Shown piece by piece: positions 35,006 to 43,342 of a stretch of DNA of 64,000 nucleotides. Each line of letters opens with the position of its first letter. The first letter of the stretch is position 1. The position numbers were made by a program, and so were the translations under genes. The notes beneath the pieces were generated by a model that ran no database searches, was not told where the DNA came from, and saw nothing but the letters and a program-made list of their open reading frames with translations. The stretch comes from Oceanicola sp. D3 (GTDB lineage Bacteria > Pseudomonadota > Alphaproteobacteria > Rhodobacterales > Rhodobacteraceae). The DNA lies in the NCBI RefSeq assembly GCF_006351965.1, contig NZ_CP040932.1, positions 3,906,001 through 3,970,000 of the forward strand. The letters are read 5' to 3'.

Positions 35006-35069
35006 AACTCTTCGCCAGAACCTCCCCGTCCTTCTCCCAGCCCGCAGCCAGCAACTCCTCAAGGGTCAA
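34812..35069 (-). CDS. phhB: 4a-hydroxytetrahydrobiopterin dehydratase (PCD/DCoH)
   Basis: 85 residues, slightly short for the family. It has the EKADHHPDW active-site stretch with two adjacent His, and a KVEVRLTTH strand with the third His. It recycles pterin cofactor after aromatic amino acid hydroxylation. TTG start at 35069, overlapping the stop of the FemAB-like gene, so translation is likely coupled. Confidence 0.88.
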   Translation of the reverse strand: MTLEELLAAGWEKDGEVLAKSFKFRNFSEAFGWMARVALAAEKADHHPDWSNSWNKVEVRLTTHSEKALTEKDLALASVMERLAG

Positions 35070-36247
35070 TCCTGCTCCTCCCGATACTCGCGCCTGAACG
35101 GCCCGTAGCCCGTCAGCACTTCAATCTCGTAATCCACCGCCCGGGCCTCCTCTTCCAGAAAATCCGCAATCGCCCGCCTGAAGCCCTCGTCGGCCACCCA
35201 ATGCAGCGAGTGCGTCTCCTTCGGCAAATACCCCCGCGCCAGCTTGTGCTCGCCCTGCGCCCCGGCCTCCACCCGCGCCAGCCCGCGCGCAATCGCCTCC
35301 TCGATGGCCACGTAGTAGCACAGCTCGAAATGCAGGCAGGGGTGGTGCTCGGTGCAGCCCCAATACCGGCCAAACAGCGCGTCGCGCCCGATGAAGTTGA
35401 GCGCGCCGGCCACATAGGCCCCGTCACGTTCGGCCAGCACCAAAAGCACGTCATCGCGCATCCCGGCCTGCACCTCGTCAAAGAACGACCGCGTCAGGTA
35501 GGGCGAGCCCCATTTCCGCGCCCCGGTGTCCTGATAAAACTGCCAGAAGGCATCCCAATGCTCCGGCTCGATCTGCTCGCCGGTCAGCCGCAGGATACGC
35601 CCGCCAAACCCCTGCGCCTGCCGCCGCTCCTTTCGGATCATCTTGCGCTTGCGGCTGCTCAGATCGGCGAGAAACCCGTCAAAATCCGCATAGCCCCGGT
35701 TCTCCCAATGAAACTGCTGCCCCCGCCGGTGCATCAGCCCCATCTGCGCGCCCGCCTCGGCCTCTTCCTCGGTGCAAAACGTGGCATGCACGCCAGAAAG
35801 CCCGGCCTTCGCCGCCACCTGCACCGCGCCCTGCACCAGCGCGCTCATCCCGATCCGCTCCCAGCCGGGCTTCACCAAAAAGCGCCGTCCCGGCACCGGG
35901 GTGAAGGGCGCGGCAATCTGCAATTTCGGGTAATATTCACCCCCAGCCCGCTCAAAGGCATGGGCCCAAGAGTGGTCAAACACATACTCACCCTGGCTGT
36001 GAAACTTGGCATACATCGGCGCGCAGGCGATCAGCTCTTCGCCCGCCCGCGCCAGCAGGTAGGTCGGCTGCCAACCGCTGCGCCCGCCCACCGAGCCACT
36101 GTCTTCCAGCGCCTTCAAAAACCGATAGGTGGTAAACGGGTCTTCAGCCCGCCCGCCGCCCGGCGCGGCGCAGGCGTCCCAATCCTCGGGCGTCACCGCG
36201 CCGAGGCTGTCTATCGTTTCAACGCTGATCTCGCGGGAGCCGTCCAT
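35066..36247 (-). CDS. FemAB/GNAT-like peptidoglycan-biosynthesis-type transferase (DUF482 family)
   Basis: 393 residues of the COG3146 family: IDSLGAVTPEDWDACA and PFTTYRFLKALEDSGS near the N-terminus, RKRKMIRKERR in the middle, and CLHFELCYYVAIEEAI and GAQGEHKLARGY near the C-terminus. These have a tandem GNAT fold and are annotated as peptidogalycan or acyltransferases without confirmed substrate. Start taken at ATG 36247 (MDGSREIS). 32 nt after the GDPD stop, same operon. Confidence 0.85.
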   Translation of the reverse strand: MDGSREISVETIDSLGAVTPEDWDACAAPGGGRAEDPFTTYRFLKALEDSGSVGGRSGWQPTYLLARAGEELIACAPMYAKFHSQGEYVFDHSWAHAFERAGGEYYPKLQIAAPFTPVPGRRFLVKPGWERIGMSALVQGAVQVAAKAGLSGVHATFCTEEEAEAGAQMGLMHRRGQQFHWENRGYADFDGFLADLSSRKRKMIRKERRQAQGFGGRILRLTGEQIEPEHWDAFWQFYQDTGARKWGSPYLTRSFFDEVQAGMRDDVLLVLAERDGAYVAGALNFIGRDALFGRYWGCTEHHPCLHFELCYYVAIEEAIARGLARVEAGAQGEHKLARGYLPKETHSLHWVADEGFRRAIADFLEEEARAVDYEIEVLTGYGPFRREYREEQD

Positions 36248-36279
36248 ATCTGCCAAACTCGTTGCGCCGCAGCGCGGCG

Positions 36280-37035
36280 TCAAGCGGCGGCGTAGCCCTC
36301 AAAGGTCACATTGGCGGCAATCTTGCGCGCCTCGGCCTCTTCCGCTGCGCTGCGGATCGTCCAGCACAGGATGGCGTAGCCGTTCCTACCCGCCGCCGTG
36401 ACGGGAGCCGCGGCCAGATCGGTGAACTGATGCGAGATGAAACTGGCCCCGATGCGGGCAAGCTCCTGCAGAAAGGCGGTTTCGGGAAAGCCGTGATCGG
36501 GGAGGCTGGGCGAGGGGTTTGCGGTGAAGGCCTCTGTGGTGAGCCCGCGCGGAATCTCCGGCGCCAAAGAGGCAAGGGCGGCAACCGAATGCGGGTTGAA
36601 GCTCATCAGCGCTACCTCGCCCGCGTAGCCTTCAAGCGCGGCCGCCGTGGCCGCTTCCAGCGCGCCCACATTCTCGCCATATGCCCCGTCCTGATCCTTG
36701 ACCTCGATCAGCAGCGGCACCCGGCCGTCCACCAGCGCCAGCACCTCCGCCAGCGTCGGAATGCCCTCGCCGCCATCGGTGAGCATGATCTGCCCCAGCT
36801 CCTCCGCCGTCCGCTGCGCCACCGGCCCGGTCTCGCCGGTCAGGCGGCTCAGCGCATAGTCGTGGAACACCATCGGCACGCCATCCTTCGAGGGCTGGAT
36901 GTCCAATTCGATCCCGTAGCCCGCCTCAATCGCCGCTGCAAAGGCCGCGCGCGAGTTTTCCACCCGCCCCGCGGCCCGGTCATGGTAGCCCCGGTGCGCG
37001 ATGGGGCGGGTCAAAAAGGCGTCGGGCAGGCTCAT
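36280..37035 (-). CDS. Glycerophosphodiester phosphodiesterase
   Basis: 251 residues, GDPD TIM barrel: IAHRGYHD with His14-Arg15, ENS, ELDIQPSKDGVPMVFHD with the second catalytic His. Hydrolyses glycerophosphodiesters to glycerol-3-phosphate. No signal peptide, so cytoplasmic. The ATG overlaps the RidA stop (ATGA). Confidence 0.92.
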   Translation of the reverse strand: MSLPDAFLTRPIAHRGYHDRAAGRVENSRAAFAAAIEAGYGIELDIQPSKDGVPMVFHDYALSRLTGETGPVAQRTAEELGQIMLTDGGEGIPTLAEVLALVDGRVPLLIEVKDQDGAYGENVGALEAATAAALEGYAGEVALMSFNPHSVAALASLAPEIPRGLTTEAFTANPSPSLPDHGFPETAFLQELARIGASFISHQFTDLAAAPVTAAGRNGYAILCWTIRSAAEEAEARKIAANVTFEGYAAA

Positions 37036-37496
37036 TTCAGCTTGAAGATCCCCTCGATCTCCACCGCCACCCCAAAGGGCAGCGAGGCCGCGCTGACAGC
37101 CGAGCGCGCATGCCGCCCTGCGTCACCGAGCGCTTCCACGAGGAAATCGGACGCGCCGTTCACCACCTTTGGCTGCTCGCCAAAATCGGCGGTCGAGTTG
37201 ACGAAGGCCGTCAGCTTCACCACCCGCTCCAGCTTGTCGAGATCGCCCCCACAGGCCGCCTTCACCTGCGCCAGCAGGTTCACCGCGCACACCTTCGCAG
37301 CGGCCACACCGGCCTCCACGCCCATGTCGTCGCCCAGCTTGCCCTTGATCATCTCGCCGTTCTCCATCGAGATTTGGCCACTGACATAAAGCAGCCCGCC
37401 CGCCTCTACATAGGGCACATAGTTGGCCGCAGGGGCGCTGGCTTCGGGCAGGGTAACGCCAAGCTCTGCAAGGCGGGTTTCATAGGTTCCGGGCAT
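37032..37496 (-). CDS. RidA-family (YjgF/YER057c/UK114) protein
   Basis: 154 residues, the longer RidA subgroup (COG0251, YjgH-like). LLYVSGQISMENGEMIKGKLG and VNGASDFLVEALGDAGRHARSAVSAASLPFGVAVEIE are diagnostic; the Arg in GRHARSAV is the imine-substrate Arg. Hydrolyses reactive enamines/imines in archetypes. AAAAGGAG lies 8 nt before the ATG. Confidence 0.9.
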   Translation of the reverse strand: MPGTYETRLAELGVTLPEASAPAANYVPYVEAGGLLYVSGQISMENGEMIKGKLGDDMGVEAGVAAAKVCAVNLLAQVKAACGGDLDKLERVVKLTAFVNSTADFGEQPKVVNGASDFLVEALGDAGRHARSAVSAASLPFGVAVEIEGIFKLK

Positions 37497-37549
37497 GGGT
37501 ACATCTCCTTTTCGGGCGGACCATGGCCGCACCCCGGCACCCCGTCAAG

Positions 37550-38236
37550 CTACCTGCGCCGCAGCCGCGCCATCAGCCGCTGCCAGCCCCCCGGCGCCAA
37601 CGGCACGCTCAGGAACAACCCGGCAAAGAACCCGCCGATATCCCCGATCCAGTCGTTCCCCGCACCAAAGAGCACGCCGAACACCAGTTGAAACACCAGC
37701 AGCACCCCGATCAGCGTAAAGGCCCGATACTGGCTTTCGCCCATATGGCCGTAATGCACCCACAGGATGTAGGTATAGCCGCCAATCAGCGCATAAGCCC
37801 CCGGAAACGCGCCATAAAGCGCCCCGCCCCCGGCCAGCAGCCAAAACGCCAGCGCCCCGGCCACCGTCCCGGCAAAGAACAGCACCACCACCGCCACCTG
37901 CCCCAGCACCTCGCCCACCATCTTGCCCAGCGCCAGCGTGAACACCGCAGCAAACAGCATATGGGTGAACCCGCCATGCACGAACGGATAGGTCACTGTC
38001 CGCATCAACTGGCTGGCCGGATACTCGCCCCGCTCCACCATCATCCCCATGATCTCGCCGGAAAAGGCAAACCGCTGCAACGCGAAGATCCGCGCATCAT
38101 CCCCACCCCGGGTGTTGCCCACAATCCCGGCCTGGCTCAGCATAAACCACAGCTCTGCCGCCCCCATCAAGCCAACCAGCGCCAGCACCACCGGCGGCAC
38201 GGCGTTGAACGGCGAGGCATTGTGATCCCAGTCCAT
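37550..38236 (-). CDS. Rhomboid-like membrane protein lacking catalytic Ser and His
   Basis: 228 residues with about six TM helices and rhomboid layout: TYPFVHGGFTHMLF (81-95) in TM2, then the position of the catalytic GxSGxxG is YGAFPGAYALIG (141-152), with Pro145 where Ser is expected, and the TM6 His site AHxxG is GDIGGF with Asp199. The TM2 Asn that usually supports the oxyanion hole is Ala. So it appears to be a pseudoprotease. Opposite to trpS; shares a 75-bp promoter region. Confidence 0.8.
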   Translation of the reverse strand: MDWDHNASPFNAVPPVVLALVGLMGAAELWFMLSQAGIVGNTRGGDDARIFALQRFAFSGEIMGMMVERGEYPASQLMRTVTYPFVHGGFTHMLFAAVFTLALGKMVGEVLGQVAVVVLFFAGTVAGALAFWLLAGGGALYGAFPGAYALIGGYTYILWVHYGHMGESQYRAFTLIGVLLVFQLVFGVLFGAGNDWIGDIGGFFAGLFLSVPLAPGGWQRLMARLRRR

Positions 38237-38311
38237 GACGACCTCTTGTTGAACTTTCCCGCCCCCGTGGGTAAGCGAGCAGGGCAGATTTGACCAGACA
38301 AGGCACGCCCC

Positions 38312-39331
38312 ATGTCCGACACCAGCTTCACCCCCCGCGTCTTCTCGGGCATCAAGCCCTCCGGCGGGCTCACCCTCGGCAACTACCTCGGCGCCATCAA
38401 GCGCTGGGTGGACATGCAGGAGGAGGGGACGGAAAGCATCTATTGCGTCGTCGACCTTCACGCCATCACCGTCTGGCAAGACCCGGCAGAGCTGCGCACC
38501 GCGACCTATGAGGTCGCCGCCGGCATGCTCGCCTCCGGCATCGACCCGTCAAAGTCGATCCTCTTCAACCAGAGCCAGGTGCCCGAGCACGCCGAGCTGG
38601 GCTGGATCTTCAACTGCGTCGCCCGCGTTGGCTGGATGAACCGGATGACCCAGTTCAAGGAAAAGGCCGGCAGCAACGCCGAGAAGGTCTCGCTTGGCCT
38701 CTACGCCTACCCCTCGCTGATGGCGGCTGACATCCTGCTCTACCACGCCACCCACGTCCCCGTGGGCGAGGACCAAAAACAGCACGTCGAGCTGACCCGC
38801 GACATCGCCGCCAAGTTCAACCACGACTACAAGGTCGATTTCTTCCCGATGACCGAGCCGGTGATCGAAGGCCCCGGCATGCGGGTGATGAACCTGCGCG
38901 ACGGCTCCAAGAAGATGTCCAAGTCCGGCGAAAGCGACATGGAGCGGATCAACATGCTCGATGACGCCGACACGATTGCCAAGAAGTTCAAGAAGGCCCG
39001 CACAGACCCGGCCCCCCTCCCCGAAACCCCCGAGGGCCTGAAAGACCGCCCCGAAGCCAAAAACCTCGTCGACATCTACGCCTCCCTGTCGGGCGGCACG
39101 CAAGAGTCGGTGATCGCGGAATATGCGGGCGCAGGCTGGGGCCAATTCAAACCCACCCTCGCGGATTTGGCGGTAGAGAAACTGGCGCCCATCAGCGACG
39201 AAATGCGCCGCCTGATGGCCGACCCCGCAGAGATCGACCGCCTGCTGATGGTAGGCCGAGACCGCGCCCGCGAGATTGCGGCACCGGTGCTGGCAAAGAC
39301 CCACGAGATCGTGGGGCTGGTGCGGAGTTGA
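38312..39331 (+). CDS. trpS: Tryptophanyl-tRNA synthetase
   Basis: 339 residues, class I synthetase. The HIGH-equivalent is in [13 protein letters not shown] (the usual Gly-Asn form for TrpS), and KMSKS is exact in [12 protein letters not shown]. Charges tRNA-Trp. The last 120 nt, including the stop, are duplicated at 40273-40392. Confidence 0.96.
   Translation: MSDTSFTPRVFSGIKPSGGLTLGNYLGAIKRWVDMQEEGTESIYCVVDLHAITVWQDPAELRTATYEVAAGMLASGIDPSKSILFNQSQVPEHAELGWIFNCVARVGWMNRMTQFKEKAGSNAEKVSLGLYAYPSLMAADILLYHATHVPVGEDQKQHVELTRDIAAKFNHDYKVDFFPMTEPVIEGPGMRVMNLRDGSKKMSKSGESDMERINMLDDADTIAKKFKKARTDPAPLPETPEGLKDRPEAKNLVDIYASLSGGTQESVIAEYAGAGWGQFKPTLADLAVEKLAPISDEMRRLMADPAEIDRLLMVGRDRAREIAAPVLAKTHEIVGLVRS
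39212..39331 (+). repeat. Direct repeat, copy 1 (trpS 3' end)
   Basis: The final 120 nt of trpS. Matches 40273-40392 with four substitutions, three of which are at silent positions and one changes the last residue (Ser to Gly). Spacing start to start is 1061 bp. Confidence 0.9.
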
Positions 39332-39569
39332 CGGGCAAATCCGCCCCCGGAAGACACTGTATCAGTGCCCGGCGGCACAGCGAAGCGTTACGTTTTGGGC
39401 ACACGCGGCCGGACCGGGTTCTCCAGCGGCGCTCGTGCGTTCAAAGGACGTTAACAGCACCATACGCGCAGTTCTGATCAGGGCGACGGCGGCCGGAACA
39501 TGAGAGGACTGATATCCTGAACGATGTTATCACAGAGCGCCAGCCGTCCCCCCAAGAGGAGCGCCGCGC

Positions 39570-40112
39570 ATGACGAGCCTGCGGCGCTTGCTCCTGTGCG
39601 GCCTGATTGCCCTGTCCCTTTCCGGCTGTCGGCCATACCCGGACCGCCTCTTGATCGAGGGGGCATCGGCCCATCGCGGCGCGTGGCCAATTCTCTACGG
39701 TGAAAGCACCATCAACGGGAGGCGGCTCTTCGCCTTTGGTGAGGGACGGGCAGACTTGAGGATGCCGCCACCCACCGACAGCAGCGTCCTCGCTCTGGCC
39801 CTATACTGGGCGGAATATCATTCCGGCGAGAGCTGGGTTGCCGAGGTCGAACTCCCGCTGACCCTCGCAGATCGTTTTCAGGGCACCGCAAACCTGAAGG
39901 TCGTCATCGGTCGCATGGGCGCAATCGAGATCATGAGCGGACCCTTCGGAGAGGAGGAACTCCGGAGCACTGGAGTGATCTGTGGAACGCGCACGCCCGA
40001 GTTGGATGCGACATACACGGCGGAGATAGAGTATCTCGCCAAAAGCGACGGCTGGGACGCCCCGGGGCAGCCCTCTACTGCGGCGCCGGCAAGCCCCTGT
40101 GAAGGCAGGTAA
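39570..40112 (+). CDS. Putative lipoprotein of unknown function (islet gene)
   Basis: 180 residues. Lipoprotein signal peptide with lipobox LSGC (Cys20) after a Leu-rich core. The mature protein has no domain I recognise; it has alternating beta-type stretches (SWVAEVELPLTLADRFQG, NLKVVIGRMGAIEIMSG, ATYTAEIEYLAKSDGW) and one further Cys pair (VICGT and the C-terminal PCEGR). AAGAGGAG lies 8 nt upstream. It lies between the two trpS 3'-end repeats; its base and codon use look less GC-extreme than neighbours. Confidence 0.7.
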   Translation: MTSLRRLLLCGLIALSLSGCRPYPDRLLIEGASAHRGAWPILYGESTINGRRLFAFGEGRADLRMPPPTDSSVLALALYWAEYHSGESWVAEVELPLTLADRFQGTANLKVVIGRMGAIEIMSGPFGEEELRSTGVICGTRTPELDATYTAEIEYLAKSDGWDAPGQPSTAAPASPCEGR

Positions 40113-40559
40113 TCCTGATGGACGTTGAACCTGGTCCGCTTCTCGCGGAGGCCGAAGATCTCCAGGATGCTGGTGCCATCGGTATGTAGGGCGCAGCTGC
40201 CCGGTGATGCGCGCGGGATATGGCGTATTCGTTGATGGCACCGGGAACCACGAAGGAAACTACCTGCCCAGTCTGATGGCCGACCCGGCAGAGATCGACC
40301 GGCTGCTGATGGTAGGCCGAGACCGCGCCCGCGAGATTGCGGCACCGGTGCTGGCAAAGACCCACGAGATTGTGGGGCTGGTGCGGGGTTGAAGGAATGC
40401 AGCCGCTCTTTGGAGGTGCCTGATTCGACCAGCCCGCGGCAGAAACCTTATCGGCCCGCGCCACCTTCGCATTATTGCACACCTTTGGCGCACACGCGTA
40501 GAATTGCGCAAAATCACAGGCCCGCCTATCTTTGCCTCAAGCAACTGAAAGGCCCCAAA
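40113..40559. other. Intergenic stretch holding the trpS 3'-end remnant
   Basis: About 447 bp without an intact gene. 40113-40272 shows nothing recognisable. 40273-40392 is the trpS copy. 40393-40559 precedes the VOC gene; it holds no clear promoter consensus by eye. A short frame at 40204-40392 reads through the trpS tail but has no independent support. Confidence 0.6.
40273..40392 (+). pseudogene. Direct repeat, copy 2: detached trpS 3' end
   Basis: Encodes [20 protein letters not shown] and the remaining trpS C-terminus through the stop codon, without any upstream trpS sequence. Near-identical to 39212-39331, so recent or gene-converted. Confidence 0.85.
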
Positions 40560-41063
40560 ATGACCCGCTCCGTCACCCCCGTTCATCCCGGCACCCGCAT
40601 TGGGCACGTCCATCTCAAGGTCGCCGATCTCGATCGTGCCCTCGCCTTCTATTCCGGCGTGCTCGGCTTTGAGCTCACGCAGAAATACGGCACCGAGGCC
40701 GCCTTCCTTTCCGCTGGCGGTTACCACCACCACATCGGCCTCAACACATGGCAGAGCAAGGGCGGCACCCCGCCGCCTCCGGGCACCACCGGGCTGTTTC
40801 ACACCGCCATCCTCTACCCCACCCGCGCCGCCCTCGCGGATGCACTCAAGCGCCTGATTGAAAATGACATTCCGCTTGATGGCGCCTCCGATCACGGCGT
40901 TAGCCAGGCCCTCTATCTGCGGGATCCGGACCAGAACGGAGTGGAGCTTTACTGGGATCGCGCCCCCGAAGATTGGCCCCGCGATGCCGATGGCAACCTC
41001 GCCATGGTCACGGCCCCGCTCAACCTTGAGGCGTTGCTGGACGAGGCCACCGAAACAGCCTGA
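40560..41063 (+). CDS. VOC-family (glyoxalase/ring-cleaving dioxygenase-like) protein
   Basis: 167 residues. VOC fold with metal ligands: His in GHVHLKVADLDRALAFY, the YHHHIGLNTW strand, and Glu in DPDQNGVELYWD. Resembles CatE-type catechol-2,3-dioxygenase-like proteins with a single VOC module. Substrate unknown. Start at 40560 (MTRSVTPVHPGTRIGHV). Confidence 0.85.
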   Translation: MTRSVTPVHPGTRIGHVHLKVADLDRALAFYSGVLGFELTQKYGTEAAFLSAGGYHHHIGLNTWQSKGGTPPPPGTTGLFHTAILYPTRAALADALKRLIENDIPLDGASDHGVSQALYLRDPDQNGVELYWDRAPEDWPRDADGNLAMVTAPLNLEALLDEATETA

Positions 41064-41358
41064 CCGCTGTTACAGATCTGTCACCCAACCGTCACCCCAA
41101 GGACTCCTCCCTCTCCTAGGGTGCCGGCAAGGGAGCGAGGCCGCCAACCTCCTCGCCCCACGCCCGAGGCGGCTCCCCTCCGCCGGCCCAACGGCAGTCC
41201 CCGCCAAGGCCGGCCCTTCGCCCCGGGCAGAGCGACCCAACTCCTGTCCCCCGGAGCCATTCCGCTCTTGTCCCCCGGCCTTCCCCGAGGCCGGGGGCCC
41301 TCCCCTCTGGACCTTGCCGCGCCGCACCCCTAGGTTCGCCCGGCAAAGGAGGCCCGCC
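41064..41358. other. Intergenic region with hairpin
   Basis: About 295 bp of very GC-rich sequence with no gene. It contains a short ACAGATCTGT palindrome near 41073 and a 9-bp stem CCCCCGGCC/GGCCGGGGG at 41272-41297 with an 8-nt loop. The aminotransferase ribosome binding site AAAGGAGG is at its right end. Confidence 0.55.
41272..41297. other. GC-rich hairpin upstream of aminotransferase gene
   Basis: Nine perfect pairs around an 8-nt loop, 61 nt before the ATG. No T-run. It may end VOC-gene transcription or form part of the next leader. Confidence 0.45.
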
Positions 41359-42219
41359 ATGGCGACCGGAACCAACATTCGCACTTATTTTGAAGGCACT
41401 TGGCACGAAGGCGACGTGATGATCATGCGCGCCGCCGACCATGGGGCCTGGCTTGGCACGACCGTGTTTGACGGCGCGCGCTTCGTCGATGGCCTTGCGC
41501 CCGACCTTGAGGCGCACCTTGCCCGCGTCAACCGCTCCGCCGAGGCCCTGATGATCCGCCCCACGGTCTCGACCGAGGAGATGCTGGAGATCGCCTGGGA
41601 GGGGTTGAAGCTCTACCCGAAAGATGCCGCCGTCTACATCCGCCCGATGTATTGGGGCATCGAAAGCGGCCATATGGGCATCCTGCCCGCCGAAGCCGAT
41701 GGCGGCTTTGCCCTTTGCCTTGAAGAGGTGCCTATGGCCCCGCCCGAGGCCACCGTGCGGCTCACCACCACGCAGTTCCGCCGCCCGGTGATCGAAAGCG
41801 CGGTCTGCAACGCCAAGGCGGGCTGCCTCTATCCCAACAACGCGCGCATGCTGGCCGAGGCCAAGGCCAAGGGCTATGACAACGCGCTGGTCGCCGATGT
41901 CATGGGCAACGTGGCCGAAAGCGCCACCGCCAATGCCTTCATGGTGAAAGATGGCGAGGTCTTTACCCCCATCCCCAACGGCACCTTCCTGTCGGGGATC
42001 ACCCGGGCGCGGCACATCTCCAACCTCAAGGCAGACGGGGTGAAAGTGCATGAATGCGTCCTCAGCTTTGATGACTTCCGCGCGGCGGATGAGGTGTTTC
42101 TCTCCGGCAACCTGATGAAGGTAACGCCGGTGGTGGAGTTCGACGGCACCCACTACCAGCACGGCCCCGTCACCCGCCGCACCCGCGAGCTCTATTGGGA
42201 CTGGGCCCGATCCGCCTGA
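41359..42219 (+). CDS. Class IV aminotransferase (branched-chain aminotransferase-like)
   Basis: 286 residues, fold-type IV PLP enzyme. PLP Lys153 in VCNAKAGCLYPN; the phosphate-cup and cofactor Glu region in VADVMGNVAESATANAFMVKDG; LSGITRARHI near the C-terminus. Closest to branched-chain amino acid aminotransferase but the family also includes D-amino acid and aminodeoxychorismate enzymes, so substrate is tentative. Strong AAAGGAGG upstream of ATG 41359. Confidence 0.85.
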   Translation: MATGTNIRTYFEGTWHEGDVMIMRAADHGAWLGTTVFDGARFVDGLAPDLEAHLARVNRSAEALMIRPTVSTEEMLEIAWEGLKLYPKDAAVYIRPMYWGIESGHMGILPAEADGGFALCLEEVPMAPPEATVRLTTTQFRRPVIESAVCNAKAGCLYPNNARMLAEAKAKGYDNALVADVMGNVAESATANAFMVKDGEVFTPIPNGTFLSGITRARHISNLKADGVKVHECVLSFDDFRAADEVFLSGNLMKVTPVVEFDGTHYQHGPVTRRTRELYWDWARSA

Positions 42220-42406
42220 TCGGCCAGTGCGAGGGCAAAGCGGCACCGCCCCGCCCGAGGGTGGCGCAAGCCGTTTTCGGCAGTACTGGTTTTGCGGATG
42301 GGGCGGATTGCAGTTACTCGCCCCAACGCCATAGTGCCATCACCATGCACCGCCCCCTCTTCCTTCAACTTAGCCCGCCTGCCCCACCCCGGCGGACCAT
42401 CCGTTC

Positions 42407-43150
42407 ATGCCAGTCGACATAGCAGAGTATCTCCCGCCGCTTCTGCCATGGCTTGCCTGCGCGCTGGCGGTGACCTGCGGTACCGTCGTTCAAAAGCTCT
42501 CCGGCGCGGGCTTCGGCATGATCGCCGCCCCAATCATGACGATCACCGCCCCCGAATGGGTGCCGGGGACCATCCTGCTGCTGGGCGTCCTGATCGGCAT
42601 CGGGGCCGTGCTCGGGGCGCGCGACGCGATTGTGCGGTCAGACCTGCCAGCGGGGTTTTCCGGGCGTCTCATCGGGGCGGTTCTGGCCGCTTTCGTGGCA
42701 AGCGCCGTGGTGGGCACCGATCTGCTTCCCGTCGTGATCGCGCTCATCGTGCTGTTCGCCGTTGCCCTCAGCCTCGCGGGGTTGTCGATGCCGATCACCC
42801 CCCAAACCCTCTTCGGCGCGGGGGTCACGGCTGGGATCATGGGCACGCTGACGGGGATCGGGGCACCGCCAATGGCCATTCTCTACTCCCGCGTCGAGGC
42901 CCGCAGATCGGCCGCAACGCAAAACGCCTTCTTCGGCTTCGGCATGATCGTTTCCATCGGTGCGCTGGCCTTTGCAGGGCTGATCCGCGGGCCGCAAATC
43001 GCGCTCGCCGTCTCTCTCGCACCGCTTGTGCCACTCACACTCATCGCCGTGCGCCCGCTGGTCGCGCGGTTTGAGCGGGGGGCGATACGGCCTTGGGCGC
43101 TTGGGCTGGCCACGCTTTCGGCCCTCATCCTGCTGACAAAGGCGCTTTGA
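42407..43150 (+). CDS. TauE/SafE-family sulfite exporter-like permease
   Basis: 247 residues, eight TM helices in two repeats; QKLSGAGFGMIAAPIM and GTLTGIGAPPMAILYSR are the repeated TauE signatures. Family members export sulfite, sulfoacetate or other organosulfonates. It precedes an AbrB-type membrane protein by ~190 bp on the same strand. Confidence 0.87.
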   Translation: MPVDIAEYLPPLLPWLACALAVTCGTVVQKLSGAGFGMIAAPIMTITAPEWVPGTILLLGVLIGIGAVLGARDAIVRSDLPAGFSGRLIGAVLAAFVASAVVGTDLLPVVIALIVLFAVALSLAGLSMPITPQTLFGAGVTAGIMGTLTGIGAPPMAILYSRVEARRSAATQNAFFGFGMIVSIGALAFAGLIRGPQIALAVSLAPLVPLTLIAVRPLVARFERGAIRPWALGLATLSALILLTKAL

Positions 43151-43342
43151 AGAGCCGATGGCCAACATTCGTGACATGACGCGCAAAGATGGCACAGAAA
43201 CACCCATGGCCGGGCCATTCCGCCCCCCACCAGCCCGCCCCGCCTTGGCCCGATCGCGCCACGGTGAAGGCCCCGGCACGCTGCGCGATGACCCCGCCGG
43301 AAGGGTCTTGCCAATGCCCGCACACCTCGCACCCTGCCCGGC

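Noticed and set aside
39332-39569. A tRNA or integrase-type attachment site after trpS
   Set aside because: No cloverleaf, no integrase and no tRNA T-loop motif seen; only the trpS-derived direct repeat supports an insertion.
40204-40392. Short open frame ending in the trpS tail
   Set aside because: Its only recognisable content is the duplicated trpS 3' end; upstream codons look random.
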